64,000 nucleotides of DNA from Ktedonobacteraceae bacterium (GCA_035653615.1 DASRBN010000003.1:1-64000), one strand, 5' to 3'. Shown: positions 32,827 to 42,490, counted from the first letter of the stretch. Made by a program: numbers and translations. The notes: a model not told the origin generated them from the letters alone.

Positions 32827-33942
32827 TCAAGGCCGGCGCGTTTGCAGCTGCGGCGATTGCTCGTCAGGCACTTGAGAATCTTCCAGTTTCGTCAGTTTTG
32901 GCTCTGTATAGGGTTCAACCCAGTGCGGGCTGAAGCTGGCAACATTGAGTATAACCGAGGCCCCCTGATGATCGAAGCGGAAATTCATGCGCTTCAATCC
33001 GCGGTTCTCCAGCACAGTCGTCACCGTATCCTGGTGTTCTTCGGGGCAATAGAGCATCAAGAAGCCCCCGCCTCCGGCGCCGGTGATCTTACCTGCTGCC
33101 GCGCCATGCTCCAGCGCCATCGCGTAGCATTCGTCGATGAAGCCCGTTGACAGGCCTGGTGCTAGACGCCGCTTCTCCTGCCACGAATAGTGCAGCAGTC
33201 GCGCGAACTCGTCCAGATCGCCCCGCTCCAGGCATGCCTGCACATCGATTGCCACCTGCTTAATGTTGTGCAGCGCCTGCAGCACAGCGTCATCGCGTTC
33301 TTCCGTGGATTTGCGCTGGTGCTTCAAAATCGAGGTCGATTCGCGCGAACTGCCTGTAAAGAACAGCATCAGACGCCTCTCGAGCGTCTGCTGAACATCG
33401 CGCGCAATCTTGATTGGTTCGACTGTAACGCCGCTACTGGTGAAAGTGATTTTATTCAGGCCACCAAAGGCTGAAGCGTATTGATCCTGCTTGCCGATCG
33501 GCATACCCATCTTCGAAATCTCGATATAGGAGGCGAGTTCCGCCACCTGCTGTTTGGTCATCGGTTGCTCGAGCAGGGTAGAGATCGCGCGCACCATGGT
33601 CACGGCGGCGGCGCTCGATGAGCCTAATCCGGTGCCGGGAGGCACCTCGCTAGCAACAAAGAGATTGATACCGCGGCGAATACCGAAATGATGCAGAATA
33701 GCCTTGGGAAGAGCAAGATCACCATTCCAGAAGAGATCATTATAGGGTGAGTGGCGAAACAGTGAGCGGTAATCAGCAGAGATAACCTGGAGATCATCGG
33801 ATTCATCGGTAGTAATAATGGCATAGAAATATTTATTAATAGCAGTGCTTACAACTATACCGCCATATTTAGCGTAATATGCTTCGAGGTCGGTCCCACC
33901 TCCACCAAAACTGATGCGCATCGGGGCTCTAGCAATTAGCAT
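32827..33942 (-). CDS. hddA: GHMP-family heptose-7-phosphate kinase (HddA-like)
   Basis: The 371-residue protein is a GHMP kinase. The N-terminus is RAPMRISFGGGGTDLEAYYA, the ATP loop is ASEVPPGTGLGSSSAAAVTM, and the third motif is AAGKITGAGGGGFLMLYCPE. This combination with FGGGGTD is typical of D-glycero-alpha-D-manno-heptose 7-phosphate kinase, which makes the 1,7-bisphosphate on the way to GDP-heptose. GmhA directly downstream supports this. The next enzymes (GmhB phosphatase and HddC nucleotidyltransferase) are not seen in the window. The last 35 residues are polar and not conserved in type. AGGAG lies nine bases before the start. Confidence 0.87.
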   Translation of the reverse strand: MLIARAPMRISFGGGGTDLEAYYAKYGGIVVSTAINKYFYAIITTDESDDLQVISADYRSLFRHSPYNDLFWNGDLALPKAILHHFGIRRGINLFVASEVPPGTGLGSSSAAAVTMVRAISTLLEQPMTKQQVAELASYIEISKMGMPIGKQDQYASAFGGLNKITFTSSGVTVEPIKIARDVQQTLERRLMLFFTGSSRESTSILKHQRKSTEERDDAVLQALHNIKQVAIDVQACLERGDLDEFARLLHYSWQEKRRLAPGLSTGFIDECYAMALEHGAAAGKITGAGGGGFLMLYCPEEHQDTVTTVLENRGLKRMNFRFDHQGASVILNVASFSPHWVEPYTEPKLTKLEDSQVPDEQSPQLQTRRP

Positions 33943-34018
33943 ACATTCGTTCTCCTACACAGATGCCACAGTCTCCAGGGACAGCGCCTTGTGCCTGTCC
34001 TTTGCCCAGAACGGAAAT

Positions 34019-34057
34019 ATTTCTTCCAGGACAACTTGCGGTCGCCCTGGAAGAAAT
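34019..34057. terminator. Hairpin between sat and the heptose kinase gene
   Basis: ATTTCTTCCAGG at 34019-34030 pairs perfectly with CCTGGAAGAAAT at 34046-34057, a 12-bp stem with a 15-base loop. GGAATG and CATTCC form a second small stem at about 34079-34099. Both lie in the 167-bp gap after the sat stop. They could reduce or end transcription between sat and hddA, or protect the sat mRNA end. No long T-run follows. Confidence 0.55.
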
Positions 34058-34109
34058 CTCGTATTGTTCTCTGAACGGGAATGGAAGAAATCGCATTCCT
34101 ATCCATATA

Positions 34110-35276
34110 TTACGCTACAGGTTGGCGCATAGCTTCAATTAGTACTTTTGCGACCTCTGGGCGTGAAAATTCGCGCGGTGGAATCTCTCCTGCCTGCAAC
34201 ATCTGGCGCACCTTTGTGCCGCTCAACGTGACATGTTGATCATTACCGTGCGGGCAGGTCTTTGCCGAGGCCATCGAATCGCAGGCGCGGCAGAAGAAGG
34301 TGTGGTCGAAGAACATCGGTGTAATGCCAAGCTTCGCCGGGTCGAATTCTGAAAAGATGTGGTGAGCGTCATAGGTGCCGTAGTAGTTGCCCACACCGGC
34401 ATGGTCGCGCCCAACGATGAAATGCGAGCATCCATAGTTCTTACGCATCAATGCATGGAAGACGGCTTCTCGCGGCCCTGCATAGCGCATGGCGGCGGGA
34501 AGGACGCCCAGGACGACGCGGTTCGCCGGATAATAGTTCTCCAGCAGCACTTCATAGCAGCGCATGCGCACATCGGCGGGAATATCGTCGCCCTTGGTAT
34601 CTCCTACCAGCGGATGCAGGTACAGGCCGTCGACGGTCTCAAGCGCGCACTTCTGGATATATTCATGCGCGCGATGAACAGGATTGCGCGTCTGGAAGCC
34701 TACAACACGCTTCCAGCCACGCTCGGCAAAGATCTGGCGCGACTGCGTGGGCGTGAAACGATATTTGGCAAAAGCCTGGTTTTGCAACGCCACAACCCGT
34801 ACCGGCCCGCCCAGCAGCACATCGCCCTGCTGGTAAAGGACTTTTACGCCGGGATGCGCGTCTTCGGTCGTGCGATAGACCTTGCTGGCCTCGTGCTCCT
34901 TATCATAACCAAATTTCTCCTGAATGGTCATGACGGCCTGTAGGGTTCCTTCTGCATTGACCAGCGCTACCTGTGAGCCTTCTTTGAGCGAAGCTGCCTG
35001 CTCCGTACTGGTAGCAAGCGTGATCGGCACCGACCATGGCAGGCCATTGCCCAGGTGCATGTCGTTGACGACGCCCAGGTAATCAGCGCGGTTCATAAAG
35101 CCGCCGAGGGGGCTGTAAGCGCCGTTGGCCAGCATTTCCAGGTCGGCCAGCTGGCGCGAGCCTACTTCTATGCGCGGCAGGCTTCTTGCGCGCTCCTGCA
35201 ATTCGGCGCGTTCCTGCTCGCCTGCCATGTTCACTACCAGTTCTCCTCCGTGAGGAGCGATCAATCCATTTATCAT
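34110..35276 (-). CDS. sat: Sulfate adenylyltransferase (ATP sulfurylase)
   Basis: The 388-residue enzyme makes adenosine 5'-phosphosulfate (APS) from ATP and sulfate in the cytoplasm. It belongs to the homo-oligomeric Sat type, with PUA-like N-terminal part ([16 protein letters not shown]) and catalytic motifs [15 protein letters not shown] (QxRNPxHxxH) and [16 protein letters not shown] metal-site segment [20 protein letters not shown] near the C-terminus has cysteines spaced like the zinc site of some bacterial and archaeal Sat proteins. AAAAGGTG lies eight bases before the start. cysC lies 68 bp upstream on the same strand, so APS is probably passed to PAPS. Confidence 0.95.
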   Translation of the reverse strand: MINGLIAPHGGELVVNMAGEQERAELQERARSLPRIEVGSRQLADLEMLANGAYSPLGGFMNRADYLGVVNDMHLGNGLPWSVPITLATSTEQAASLKEGSQVALVNAEGTLQAVMTIQEKFGYDKEHEASKVYRTTEDAHPGVKVLYQQGDVLLGGPVRVVALQNQAFAKYRFTPTQSRQIFAERGWKRVVGFQTRNPVHRAHEYIQKCALETVDGLYLHPLVGDTKGDDIPADVRMRCYEVLLENYYPANRVVLGVLPAAMRYAGPREAVFHALMRKNYGCSHFIVGRDHAGVGNYYGTYDAHHIFSEFDPAKLGITPMFFDHTFFCRACDSMASAKTCPHGNDQHVTLSGTKVRQMLQAGEIPPREFSRPEVAKVLIEAMRQPVA

Positions 35277-35344
35277 ACGTTTAACACCTTTTTTCTAGTG
35301 AAGTGTGATAACCCTGTCAAACTCTCTAATCTGGTCTCTACAAT

Positions 35345-35941
35345 TTACAGGTAGCCCAGGGCCGCCAGGCGGTCGGTGACGACTTTGGCATCCTCTTCGG
35401 GCATCTCTTCCGGTTCCAGATAGCCCAGTTCTTCCAGCTTGGCAAAGATGCGCGTAACGCTCTCTTCAACGGTTTCCTTATCGGTTTCGACGATCAACTC
35501 GGGGTTCTCCGGCTCCTCGTAAGGATCATCAACGCCGGTAAAGCCCTTGATCTTGCCTTCGTCGACCAGCTTGTACAGGCCTTTTACGTCGCGCTGGCGG
35601 CAAACCTCGATGGGGCATTTGACATACACTTCGACAAAATTGCCGATTTCTTTACGCGCCCATTCGCGTGCCTCGCGATAGGGAGCGATGGCGGCGGAAA
35701 TACAAATCACGCCATTGCGCGTCAGCAGACTACAAACGAAAGCGATGCGTTTGATATTGGTATCGCGATCCTCGCGGCTAAAGCCAAGGCCCTTGCTCAG
35801 GTGCGTGCGCACAATATCGCCGTCCAACACTTCAACGTTGCGACCGCGCTCGCGCAGGCGCTTCTCGATGACATCAGAAAGGGTGCTTTTGCCTGATCCA
35901 GAAAGCCCTGTGAACCAGATGGTAAAACCGGTATTTGCCAT
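35345..35941 (-). CDS. cysC: Adenylylsulfate kinase
   Basis: The 198-residue protein phosphorylates APS to PAPS. Motifs are the P-loop [18 protein letters not shown], the [20 protein letters not shown] substrate loop, and [19 protein letters not shown], the family's mobile lid. A C-terminal tail of about 25 residues with [11 protein letters not shown] is longer than usual. PAPS is used by sulfotransferases or PAPS reductase; neither is in the window, which leaves the sulfate sink open. It is the middle of a minus-strand run with the phosphatase-like gene upstream and sat downstream. Confidence 0.94.
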   Translation of the reverse strand: MANTGFTIWFTGLSGSGKSTLSDVIEKRLRERGRNVEVLDGDIVRTHLSKGLGFSREDRDTNIKRIAFVCSLLTRNGVICISAAIAPYREAREWARKEIGNFVEVYVKCPIEVCRQRDVKGLYKLVDEGKIKGFTGVDDPYEEPENPELIVETDKETVEESVTRIFAKLEELGYLEPEEMPEEDAKVVTDRLAALGYL

Positions 35942-35966
35942 GTATGTGTTATTCTCCTCTACTTAC

Positions 35967-36010
35967 AAAGCCGATCAATCGGCGGTGGGCGCGATGAATC
36001 GGCCCCTACG
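35967..36010. repeat. GCCGAT-family module between the phosphatase-like gene and cysC
   Basis: AAAGCCGATCAATCGGCGG at 35967-35985 is the same as 8305-8323, and the following bases GTGGGC and GATGAATCGGCCCCTACG match other modules of the family. The module fills part of the 121-bp gap and could fold into a hairpin in the transcript that links the two genes. Confidence 0.75.
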
Positions 36011-36062
36011 ATATTTCATTTTCGCTCGCACAAGGACATAGTATACCATGCCCCTGCCTGTG

Positions 36063-37475
36063 TTAAAAAACCTGGCCCTGCATATCGGCAGGGACCGGTA
36101 CGTCGAGTTGCTTCAGAATAGATGGCGCCATGTCCATCAGCTGGAGGCCAGACAGTTCGCGTCCGCCCGGACCCTCGTGCGCGTCAGGGTCATGCTTAAT
36201 CACGATACCAAACTGCGCGTGGTTGCAATCGTCTGGCCCGGTATCGTTATCGAAGGTGTAAATTGAACCATGACCAACCGAGCCGACAGAGCGCCAGAAG
36301 AGGTCTCCGAAGTAGACGATCAGGTCTGGTGGCACGCCGTTGCACGCCTTGTAGATTTCCTGTGGCTTAAAGACGCGCGTGCCAATATTCGCGCCGGTAT
36401 GGTCGGGCAGGGCCTCTAATTTCGCCTTCAGTTCGTCGCGCAGCGCCTCAACCTCAGAGGGCTTGACGATGCCCTGCGGTTCGCGCCCTTCGATATTGAG
36501 GAAGATACGAGCGTAATAACCGCCGTCTCCCCAGACACGCGTCTTGCTCCAATCGATTTCACACCGGTCGATAGCCGTAAGGGTCGCCGGCTGCGATTTC
36601 AGTGTGAGGTAGCCCTCGCGGATGAGCCATTCGTTGACGCAAATGCCACCATCCATCTTCTTAGCGCCATGATCGGAGACAATGTAAACGGTCGTATTTT
36701 CCTCATCTATCAGGTCCAGGATTTGCCCAATCTCATTGTCGAGATAGCGATAATAATTATGGATACTCTCGTTATAGATCGGATGCACCTCATATTTGTG
36801 GTGCGTGGGATCATGATATTTCCATAAGCCATGGTGAATGCGATCCGTCCCCATCTCCACAAACATGAAGAAATCCCAGTCCTTTTCCGCAATCCACTTT
36901 TTGACCAGTTTAAAGCGCTTTTCGGTCATAGTATAGATCTGGCGCAGCAAGTAATCCTTATCCTCAGTACGGAAGTTCGGGACATCTACCAGGTACTCAC
37001 CCACTGTGGCCGAGATCTCCTGCATCACAGAGGCGGGATACGTATACGGCCGTTCGGGATTAGTGGTAGACGGCGTCAGGAAACAACCGACTTGAATGCC
37101 GTTGACCGGCTTGGGAGGATAGGTTTGTGGCACACCGACGGTGATGACTTTTTTACCGGCGCGTGAAAGCACATCCCAGACACGGTCGGTCTTAACCGAG
37201 TTGGAATTGGCGAGCGTATTCTTCTCATAAGAATAGTCGCCGCGATTGCGAAAGCCATAGAATCCCAATGTGCCCGGATCCTTGCTCGACATCATCGAAC
37301 TCCACGCGGGAACGGTGATGGCAGGGATGCAGCTTTCGAGCTTACCCCAGACACCGTTATCCATCACCCGTTTGAAATTCGGCAACTCATCGCGCCATTG
37401 CTCAAAAACGAGTTCCGGTGGGGCGCAATCCAGGCCGATCACCAGAACTTTTTTTCGCTTTGTGCCGAGACTCAT
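36063..37475 (-). CDS. Alkaline phosphatase superfamily (phosphodiesterase-type) protein
   Basis: The 470-residue protein belongs to the type I phosphodiesterase/nucleotide pyrophosphatase branch of the alkaline phosphatase superfamily. Metal and nucleophile motifs are VLVIGLDCAPPELVF (aspartate near residue 16), CIPAITVPAWSSMMS (threonine nucleophile), MGTDRIHHGLW, YIVSDHGAKKMDG and DCNHAQFGIVI. There is no signal peptide, so it is cytoplasmic. It is first in the minus-strand run with cysC, sat, hddA and gmhA. It could split a phosphodiester, a nucleotide sugar, or a sulfate or phosphate ester made by that pathway; the sequence does not decide. AAAGG lies ten bases before the start. Confidence 0.82.
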   Translation of the reverse strand: MSLGTKRKKVLVIGLDCAPPELVFEQWRDELPNFKRVMDNGVWGKLESCIPAITVPAWSSMMSSKDPGTLGFYGFRNRGDYSYEKNTLANSNSVKTDRVWDVLSRAGKKVITVGVPQTYPPKPVNGIQVGCFLTPSTTNPERPYTYPASVMQEISATVGEYLVDVPNFRTEDKDYLLRQIYTMTEKRFKLVKKWIAEKDWDFFMFVEMGTDRIHHGLWKYHDPTHHKYEVHPIYNESIHNYYRYLDNEIGQILDLIDEENTTVYIVSDHGAKKMDGGICVNEWLIREGYLTLKSQPATLTAIDRCEIDWSKTRVWGDGGYYARIFLNIEGREPQGIVKPSEVEALRDELKAKLEALPDHTGANIGTRVFKPQEIYKACNGVPPDLIVYFGDLFWRSVGSVGHGSIYTFDNDTGPDDCNHAQFGIVIKHDPDAHEGPGGRELSGLQLMDMAPSILKQLDVPVPADMQGQVF

Positions 37476-38251
37476 GCAAATCTGCCTTTCAAAGTATGGT
37501 CATTGCCGGGAGGGCGCACCTTGTGGCGCCCTTACAATGATCACTAGATAGCTCCATAAGGGTTGGGCGTTATCATTGCAAGGGCGTACCCTTGTGGGCG
37601 CCCCCGATTTCCCCCTCACCTGTGTGGTCATCCTCTGCAGAGGTCCAACAATTTCGAACTGAGCATAACACTACCGACCCTTGAATAGTGTTACTAAGCA
37701 GTGAAGAAGTGGTTATGAATTTACATATATCGTTATGCTTACTCAACCACATCTTTCATTGTCTCCAATAAGGATTGTAACAGATGTTGCACTTGATTGG
37801 AAGAGTCACGCCCAAAATGGCTATTTTGTACCAATAAAAGCAACATTCGTCACATTCTGATTCCTGGCATGAAAGTGCTGCGGAAATCAGATACGTCACT
37901 TCCGGTGTGCTTATTTCGACGTAGACCCAAAAAATCAGTATTGCCTCGTACAATTCATCATCGGCCAGAATCGAGATTGCTTCATGTTGGATAATTCACA
38001 TGAATTTTGTAAGCTCCGTTATGGCAGTCAAGCCTGTCTCGGGATATAGTACGATATACACAGCTACATCTATCGATACGGCTGCCTGACACGCTTGCCG
38101 ACCTTGCCGAGGGGGTAGGTGCGATAGGAACATCAAAACGGTAGGGTATCTCAGGTGATACCCTTTACGTGTAACGCAGGATGGCTCCCTTTTTGTTTTG
38201 CCTGGTGCCGTCCTTCACTTTTACTCAGTTAGTAGGAAAGGAACAATTAGA
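37476..38251. other. Long divergent intergenic stretch with hairpin modules and ino1 leader
   Basis: Two related GC-rich hairpins lie at 37511-37532 (GGGCGC...GCGCCC) and 37580-37606 (AGGGCG...CGCCC), each with an ACC(C)TTGTGG loop. CATTG and CAATG flank them. From 37620 to 38000 the DNA is AT-rich; short frames there look non-coding. From 38010 on is the probable leader of ino1, with an 8-bp hairpin at 38143-38164. No clear promoter pair was found. Confidence 0.45.
38143..38164 (+). promoter_or_regulatory. Hairpin in the ino1 leader
   Basis: AGGGTATC at 38143-38150 pairs with GATACCCT at 38157-38164 around a six-base loop, then TT follows. A second T-run (CCCTTTTTGTTTTG) lies at 38187-38200, about 50 bases before the ino1 start. 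The order of structured leader and T-run resembles a regulated leader, but I recognise no riboswitch consensus. Confidence 0.35.
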
Positions 38252-39409
38252 ATGAGTAGTAAAAAAGTGCGCGTCGCTATTGTCGGAGTGGGCAACTGTG
38301 CCAGTTCGCTGGTGCAGGGCGTGCATTATTATCGTGAAGCGCAGGCTGATGATTTTGTGCCCGGCCTCATGCATGTGAATCTGGGCGGCTATCATATAAG
38401 CGATATCGAATTCTCCGCGGCATTTGATATTGATGTAAATAAAGTGGGAAAAGATATCAGTGAGGCAATTTATGCTCCGCCAAATAATACGTATCGTTTT
38501 GCAGACGTGCCGAAATTAGGAGCAAAGGTCTATCGTGGTATGACTCATGACGGGCTGGGGAAATACCTCTCGAAGGTGATTACCAGGGCACCGAAGCAGA
38601 CGTCTGATATCGTCAAAATTCTGAATGATACCGGCACGGATGTGGTGATAAACTACCTTCCTGTTGGCTCGGAGACGGCGACGAAATGGTATGTTGAGCA
38701 GGTTTTGCAGGCAAAGGTCGGTTTTGTGAACTGTATCCCCGTGTTTATTGCGCGCGAGCAGTACTGGCAAGATCGCTTCAAGGCCGCCAATCTGCCGATG
38801 ATCGGCGATGATATCAAGAGCCAGGTGGGCGCGACCATCGTGCATCGCATGCTGGCACGCCTGTTCCGCGAGCGTGGTGTGAAGCTGGAGCGCACGATGC
38901 AGCTCAACGTAGGCGGCAATACCGACTTCTATAATATGCTGGAGCGCGAGCGGCTCGAATCCAAGAAGATCAGTAAAACAAATGCCGTGACGAGCCAGCT
39001 GGATTATGAGCTGGGAGGCGACAATGTGCATATCGGGCCGTCCGACTACGTAGCCTGGCTGACTGACCGTAAATGGGCCTACATTCGCCTGGAGGGACGC
39101 ACTTTCGGTGACGTGCCTTTGAATATGGAACTGAAGCTGGAAGTATGGGATTCGCCCAATTCAGCCGGTGTGGTCATCGATGCCGTGCGCATGGTGAAGC
39201 TGGCGCTGGATCGCGGCATCAGTGGCACACTCGAAGGGCCAAGCGCCTACCTGATGAAATCTCCGCCCATCCAGTATCACGACGACCTGGCGCGCGAAAT
39301 GACGGAAGCCTTCATCCGGGGCGAGGGCATAGATAAAAAGCAGGAGACCCCGGCGATTGAACTCTCTAATGGCCATAAGTCCGATGCTCCGGTGGATGTG
39401 ATTCAATAA
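38252..39409 (+). CDS. ino1: Inositol-3-phosphate synthase
   Basis: The 385-residue enzyme turns glucose 6-phosphate into 1L-myo-inositol 1-phosphate with NAD+. It has the N-terminal Rossmann motif [20 protein letters not shown], the catalytic region [12 protein letters not shown] and [18 protein letters not shown], and [12 protein letters not shown] and [20 protein letters not shown], all typical of the actinobacterial/archaeal type. The start at 38252 has AAAGGA nine bases upstream; an upstream in-frame start is not supported. Inositol phosphate feeds phosphatidylinositol or mycothiol-type products. Two glycosyltransferases and a reductase follow on the same strand. Confidence 0.93.
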   Translation: MSSKKVRVAIVGVGNCASSLVQGVHYYREAQADDFVPGLMHVNLGGYHISDIEFSAAFDIDVNKVGKDISEAIYAPPNNTYRFADVPKLGAKVYRGMTHDGLGKYLSKVITRAPKQTSDIVKILNDTGTDVVINYLPVGSETATKWYVEQVLQAKVGFVNCIPVFIAREQYWQDRFKAANLPMIGDDIKSQVGATIVHRMLARLFRERGVKLERTMQLNVGGNTDFYNMLERERLESKKISKTNAVTSQLDYELGGDNVHIGPSDYVAWLTDRKWAYIRLEGRTFGDVPLNMELKLEVWDSPNSAGVVIDAVRMVKLALDRGISGTLEGPSAYLMKSPPIQYHDDLAREMTEAFIRGEGIDKKQETPAIELSNGHKSDAPVDVIQ

Positions 39410-39503
39410 AAATCAGGTGATTGCAAGTTCCTATCTTCTTGACGCCAATCGGGTGCTTCTTGCGTGCTGAAAGTGTAGCATCCAATTGGGAAAGGAGATA
39501 GGA

Positions 39504-40355
39504 ATGGCGACCGTCGATATCCTCTTGCCGACATATAATCGCCTCACATCACTGGTAATGACCCTCTCCGGTGTGGCAGTGCAAACGCTTACCGATCTGA
39601 GGGTGATCGTCGCCGACCAGAGCGAGCAACCGGTTGAGCAAGAACAGGTTATTCAAACGCTGCGGCGCGTAATTGAAGCGCGCGGTGGCTCCATCGCATG
39701 GCATACACGCCCTCAAATTCACGGCATTGCCGAACAGCGCGATTTTCTCTTGCGGCAGGCGACCGCGGAAGCTGTGCTGTACCTCGATGACGACGTTTTT
39801 ATGGAACCGTGGGTAGTGGAGCGCCTGCTACAAACGCTGCAAGAGCAACGGTGCGGATTTGTAGGAGCCTTTCCTGCCGGACTATCGCATCGCGACGACG
39901 TGCGTCCAGAGCAGCAGATTGTTGAGTATTGGGAAGGGCCGGTGCGGCCGGAAGTAGTCGAGCCGGATTCGCCCCGGTGGGAGCGCTGGCAATTGCATCG
40001 CGCCGCCAATCTCTATCACGCCAGTCAATCGTTGCCGCCGGGAGAATTTCGACTGTACAAGGTAGCCTGGATTGCCTCGTGCATTCTCTATGATCGCGCC
40101 AAACTATGGGAAGTGGGCGGCTTCTCGTTCTGGCCGCGCCTGCCGCGCTACCACTCGGGCGAGGAGGTGCTGGTGCAAAACCTGCTGATGCGCCGCTGGG
40201 GTGGGTGCGCCATCATGCCTTCGGGCACCTATTATACCCAGGTTCCTACGACCGTGCTGAACGACGCGGGCACGGTTGATGGACACGCGCTGGCTCTGCT
40301 GCCTGAGATGGTGAAGCGCTATGCGCCGGGACGTATTGAGGCCGGGTCTATATAA
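39504..40355 (+). CDS. Family 2 glycosyltransferase
   Basis: The 283-residue protein has a GT-A fold: VDILLPTYNRLTSLVMTLSG at the N-terminus, LRVIVADQSEQP, a DXD-type metal motif in EAVLYLDDDVFMEPWVVERL, and a late acidic region in RYHSGEEVLVQNLLMRRWGG. There is no membrane helix, so it works at the inner face of the membrane or in the cytoplasm. Donor and acceptor are unknown. AAAGGAG lies seven bases before the chosen ATG, six codons after the first possible start. The GT9 gene begins two bases after its stop, so they form an operon. Confidence 0.88.
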   Translation: MATVDILLPTYNRLTSLVMTLSGVAVQTLTDLRVIVADQSEQPVEQEQVIQTLRRVIEARGGSIAWHTRPQIHGIAEQRDFLLRQATAEAVLYLDDDVFMEPWVVERLLQTLQEQRCGFVGAFPAGLSHRDDVRPEQQIVEYWEGPVRPEVVEPDSPRWERWQLHRAANLYHASQSLPPGEFRLYKVAWIASCILYDRAKLWEVGGFSFWPRLPRYHSGEEVLVQNLLMRRWGGCAIMPSGTYYTQVPTTVLNDAGTVDGHALALLPEMVKRYAPGRIEAGSI

Positions 40356-40357
40356 CT

Positions 40358-41482
40358 ATGAGTAATCCGTTGTTACCAGGGTTATTGCGACGCCTTCCCC
40401 AATCTCCGCGTAAAGTCGTGTTACTGCGAGCCTCGCGCATCGGCGATTTCATTTGCGCGACTCCAGCATTCCGTGCGTTGCGCGCCGCGCTACCACAGGC
40501 AGAGATCAGCATGATTACACTGCCCATGCTGCGCGACCTGGTCTTGCGCTCGCCGTACCTGGATCGCTTCATCGCCTTCCCCGGCTTTCCCGGCATCGCC
40601 GAACAATTTTTTGATGCGCGGCGAACGCTCTCATTCTTCCAGCAGATGCAGGCGGAGCAATTCGACCTCGCGATACAGATGCAAGGGTCAGGGGTCAACT
40701 CCAATCCATTTATGTTGCTGATGGGAGCGCGTGCCACCGCGGGATTTATACGCCAGGGTGATAGCGCCGGCAGATTGGATGCAGCTTTCCCCATTCCTGA
40801 GCGCTGCCATGAGATACGGCGCATACTGGCGTTGATGACATTTCTCGGCGTGCCAGAGCAGGGCGAGGAGACAGAGTTTCCACTGTGGGCAGAGGATGCC
40901 ATGGCGGCGGAAATACTGCTGGCAGGAATATCGCAACCATTGATTGGCCTGCACATGGGTGCGCGCGATTTGACGCGGCGCTGGGCATACGAGCGGTTCG
41001 CCGCCGTAGCGTTCCAGTTGCAGCGCAGGTACGGTGGAACGATTGTCATCATTGGCGAGGCAGAAGATTGCCCCGCGGGCGAGAAACTGGCCCAGGAATT
41101 GCCCGGCTCGTATCGAAACCTGGCGGGAAAGACATCGCTTGCTGAGCTGGGAGCCGTCATTTCACGACTTGCCGTGCTGGTAACGAATGATACGGGGCCT
41201 GCCCACATTGCCTATGCATTGAAAACGCCGGTGGTCACGATCTTCGGTAGTGGCGATCCACAAACATACGCGCCGCTATCGCCCGGCCCTTTTCGCCCCT
41301 TAGTTTATAAGGTGCCCTGTCGTCCTTGCGGTTATACTGAATGTCCAATCGGCTATCAATGCCTGGAGGGTGTCACGGTACAGCAGGTGGTGGAGGCCGC
41401 GGAAGAGGTGATGGCGCGTACATGTTACCATTCAAATACTCGTGACGTATATCCAGTGAAACAGAAGGGAGAATCGAGGTAG
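40358..41482 (+). CDS. Family 9 glycosyltransferase (heptosyltransferase-like)
   Basis: The 374-residue protein has the GT-B layout of the ADP-heptose:LPS heptosyltransferase family. The N-terminal domain has KVVLLRASRIGDFICATPAF, and the C-terminal domain has IGLHMGARDLTRRWAYERFA, TSLAELGAVISRLAVLVTND and NDTGPAHIAYALKTPVV, the donor-binding signature. A cysteine-rich stretch VPCRPCGYTECPIGYQCLEG near the C-terminus also occurs in many GT9 proteins. The heptose genes gmhA and hddA 7 kb away make a heptose donor plausible. It overlaps a tight operon between GT2 and the aldo/keto reductase. Confidence 0.88.
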   Translation: MSNPLLPGLLRRLPQSPRKVVLLRASRIGDFICATPAFRALRAALPQAEISMITLPMLRDLVLRSPYLDRFIAFPGFPGIAEQFFDARRTLSFFQQMQAEQFDLAIQMQGSGVNSNPFMLLMGARATAGFIRQGDSAGRLDAAFPIPERCHEIRRILALMTFLGVPEQGEETEFPLWAEDAMAAEILLAGISQPLIGLHMGARDLTRRWAYERFAAVAFQLQRRYGGTIVIIGEAEDCPAGEKLAQELPGSYRNLAGKTSLAELGAVISRLAVLVTNDTGPAHIAYALKTPVVTIFGSGDPQTYAPLSPGPFRPLVYKVPCRPCGYTECPIGYQCLEGVTVQQVVEAAEEVMARTCYHSNTRDVYPVKQKGESR

Positions 41483-41486
41483 AAAC

Positions 41487-42296
41487 ATGGAACAGCGAGC
41501 GCTGGGAAAAACTGGCCTGCGGGTGCCTGTCGTCGGCATGGGCACCTGGCGTACCTTTGACGTGCGTGGAGCAGCGGCCGAGAGCAATGCGCGCAAAATT
41601 GTGGATACAGCGCTGGCAGCGAGCGCGAACTTTTTCGACTCCTCGCCAATGTATGGTGAAGCCGAGCGCGTACTTGGCGGCGCGTTGCAGGGGCGACGAG
41701 ATCAGGCTATTGTAGCAACCAAAGTCTGGGCGCAGGCTACGAGCGAGGGGCAGAGGCAGATACAATACGCGCTCAAAGTCTTTGGTGGTCATGTCGATCT
41801 CTACCAGGTACACAATCTTGTCAACTGGCGCGAGTATCTGCCTATACTGGAGCGTCTGCGCGACGCGGGTCAGATAAAAGCCATAGGCGCTACCCACTAC
41901 AGCAGTTCCTCGTTTCCAGAATTACGCCAGGTAATGCAGACGGGCCGCATTACCGCTATACAAATACCCTACAATCCTGTGCAGCGTGAGGTTGAGCGCG
42001 AAATTCTGCCGCTTGCGCATGATCTTGGCCTGGGCGTCGTCGTGATGCGGCCATTCGCGGAGGGTCAATTGACGCGCTACAGCCCCCCGGAGCGCGACCT
42101 GGAACCACTGAAAAGCTTCGGCGTGACGACCTGGGGGCAGGTATTGCTGAAATGGGTATTAAGCGATCCACGCTGCCACGTCGCTATTCCCGCCACTCGC
42201 CGTGCCGGGCGCATGCAGGAGAACGCAGCCGCCGGCGAGCCACCATGGTTTGGACCGGATGAGCGCGCCTATGTGCAGCGACTGGCAGGATATTGA
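41487..42296 (+). CDS. Aldo/keto reductase
   Basis: The 269-residue protein has the family's NAD(P)H-dependent barrel signature. GKTGLRVPVVGMGTWRTFD starts it, the catalytic tetrad is Asp and Tyr in NFFDSSPMYGEAERVLGGAL, Lys in AIVATKVWAQ and His in VDLYQVHNLVNW, and the cofactor site is in IPATRRAGRMQENA. The substrate is unknown. The start lies four bases after the GT9 stop, so it is translated from the same message and may act on a sugar. A small hairpin CCCGG/CCGGG at 42361-42375 may end the transcript. Confidence 0.9.
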   Translation: MEQRALGKTGLRVPVVGMGTWRTFDVRGAAAESNARKIVDTALAASANFFDSSPMYGEAERVLGGALQGRRDQAIVATKVWAQATSEGQRQIQYALKVFGGHVDLYQVHNLVNWREYLPILERLRDAGQIKAIGATHYSSSSFPELRQVMQTGRITAIQIPYNPVQREVEREILPLAHDLGLGVVVMRPFAEGQLTRYSPPERDLEPLKSFGVTTWGQVLLKWVLSDPRCHVAIPATRRAGRMQENAAAGEPPWFGPDERAYVQRLAGY

Positions 42297-42490
42297 GATG
42301 AGAAAGTAAAGAACTTCTCATTTATGCCGGCAGTAAAAAACTGGAACACCTGGCTTGAACCCCGGCGCCTCCGGGTATTCTAAAAAAGGATAGCTGTATC
42401 GTATAATCTGAGCAGGGGATTGTGATTTTCGATAGATAGGGGTGATCAAGAAAATATTCTGGCAGTTGCTATCCAACAGGAGGTAGCCCT

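Noticed and set aside
37750-38000. Two short frames in the ino1 upstream region
   Set aside because: Both overlap on opposite strands in AT-rich DNA and lack ribosome sites or similarity.
42340-42400. tRNA-like piece with GGTTCAAGCC on the minus strand
   Set aside because: The bases around the loop do not form a T-stem and no anticodon or acceptor stem can be built. It is better read as a short GC-rich hairpin after the aldo/keto reductase gene.
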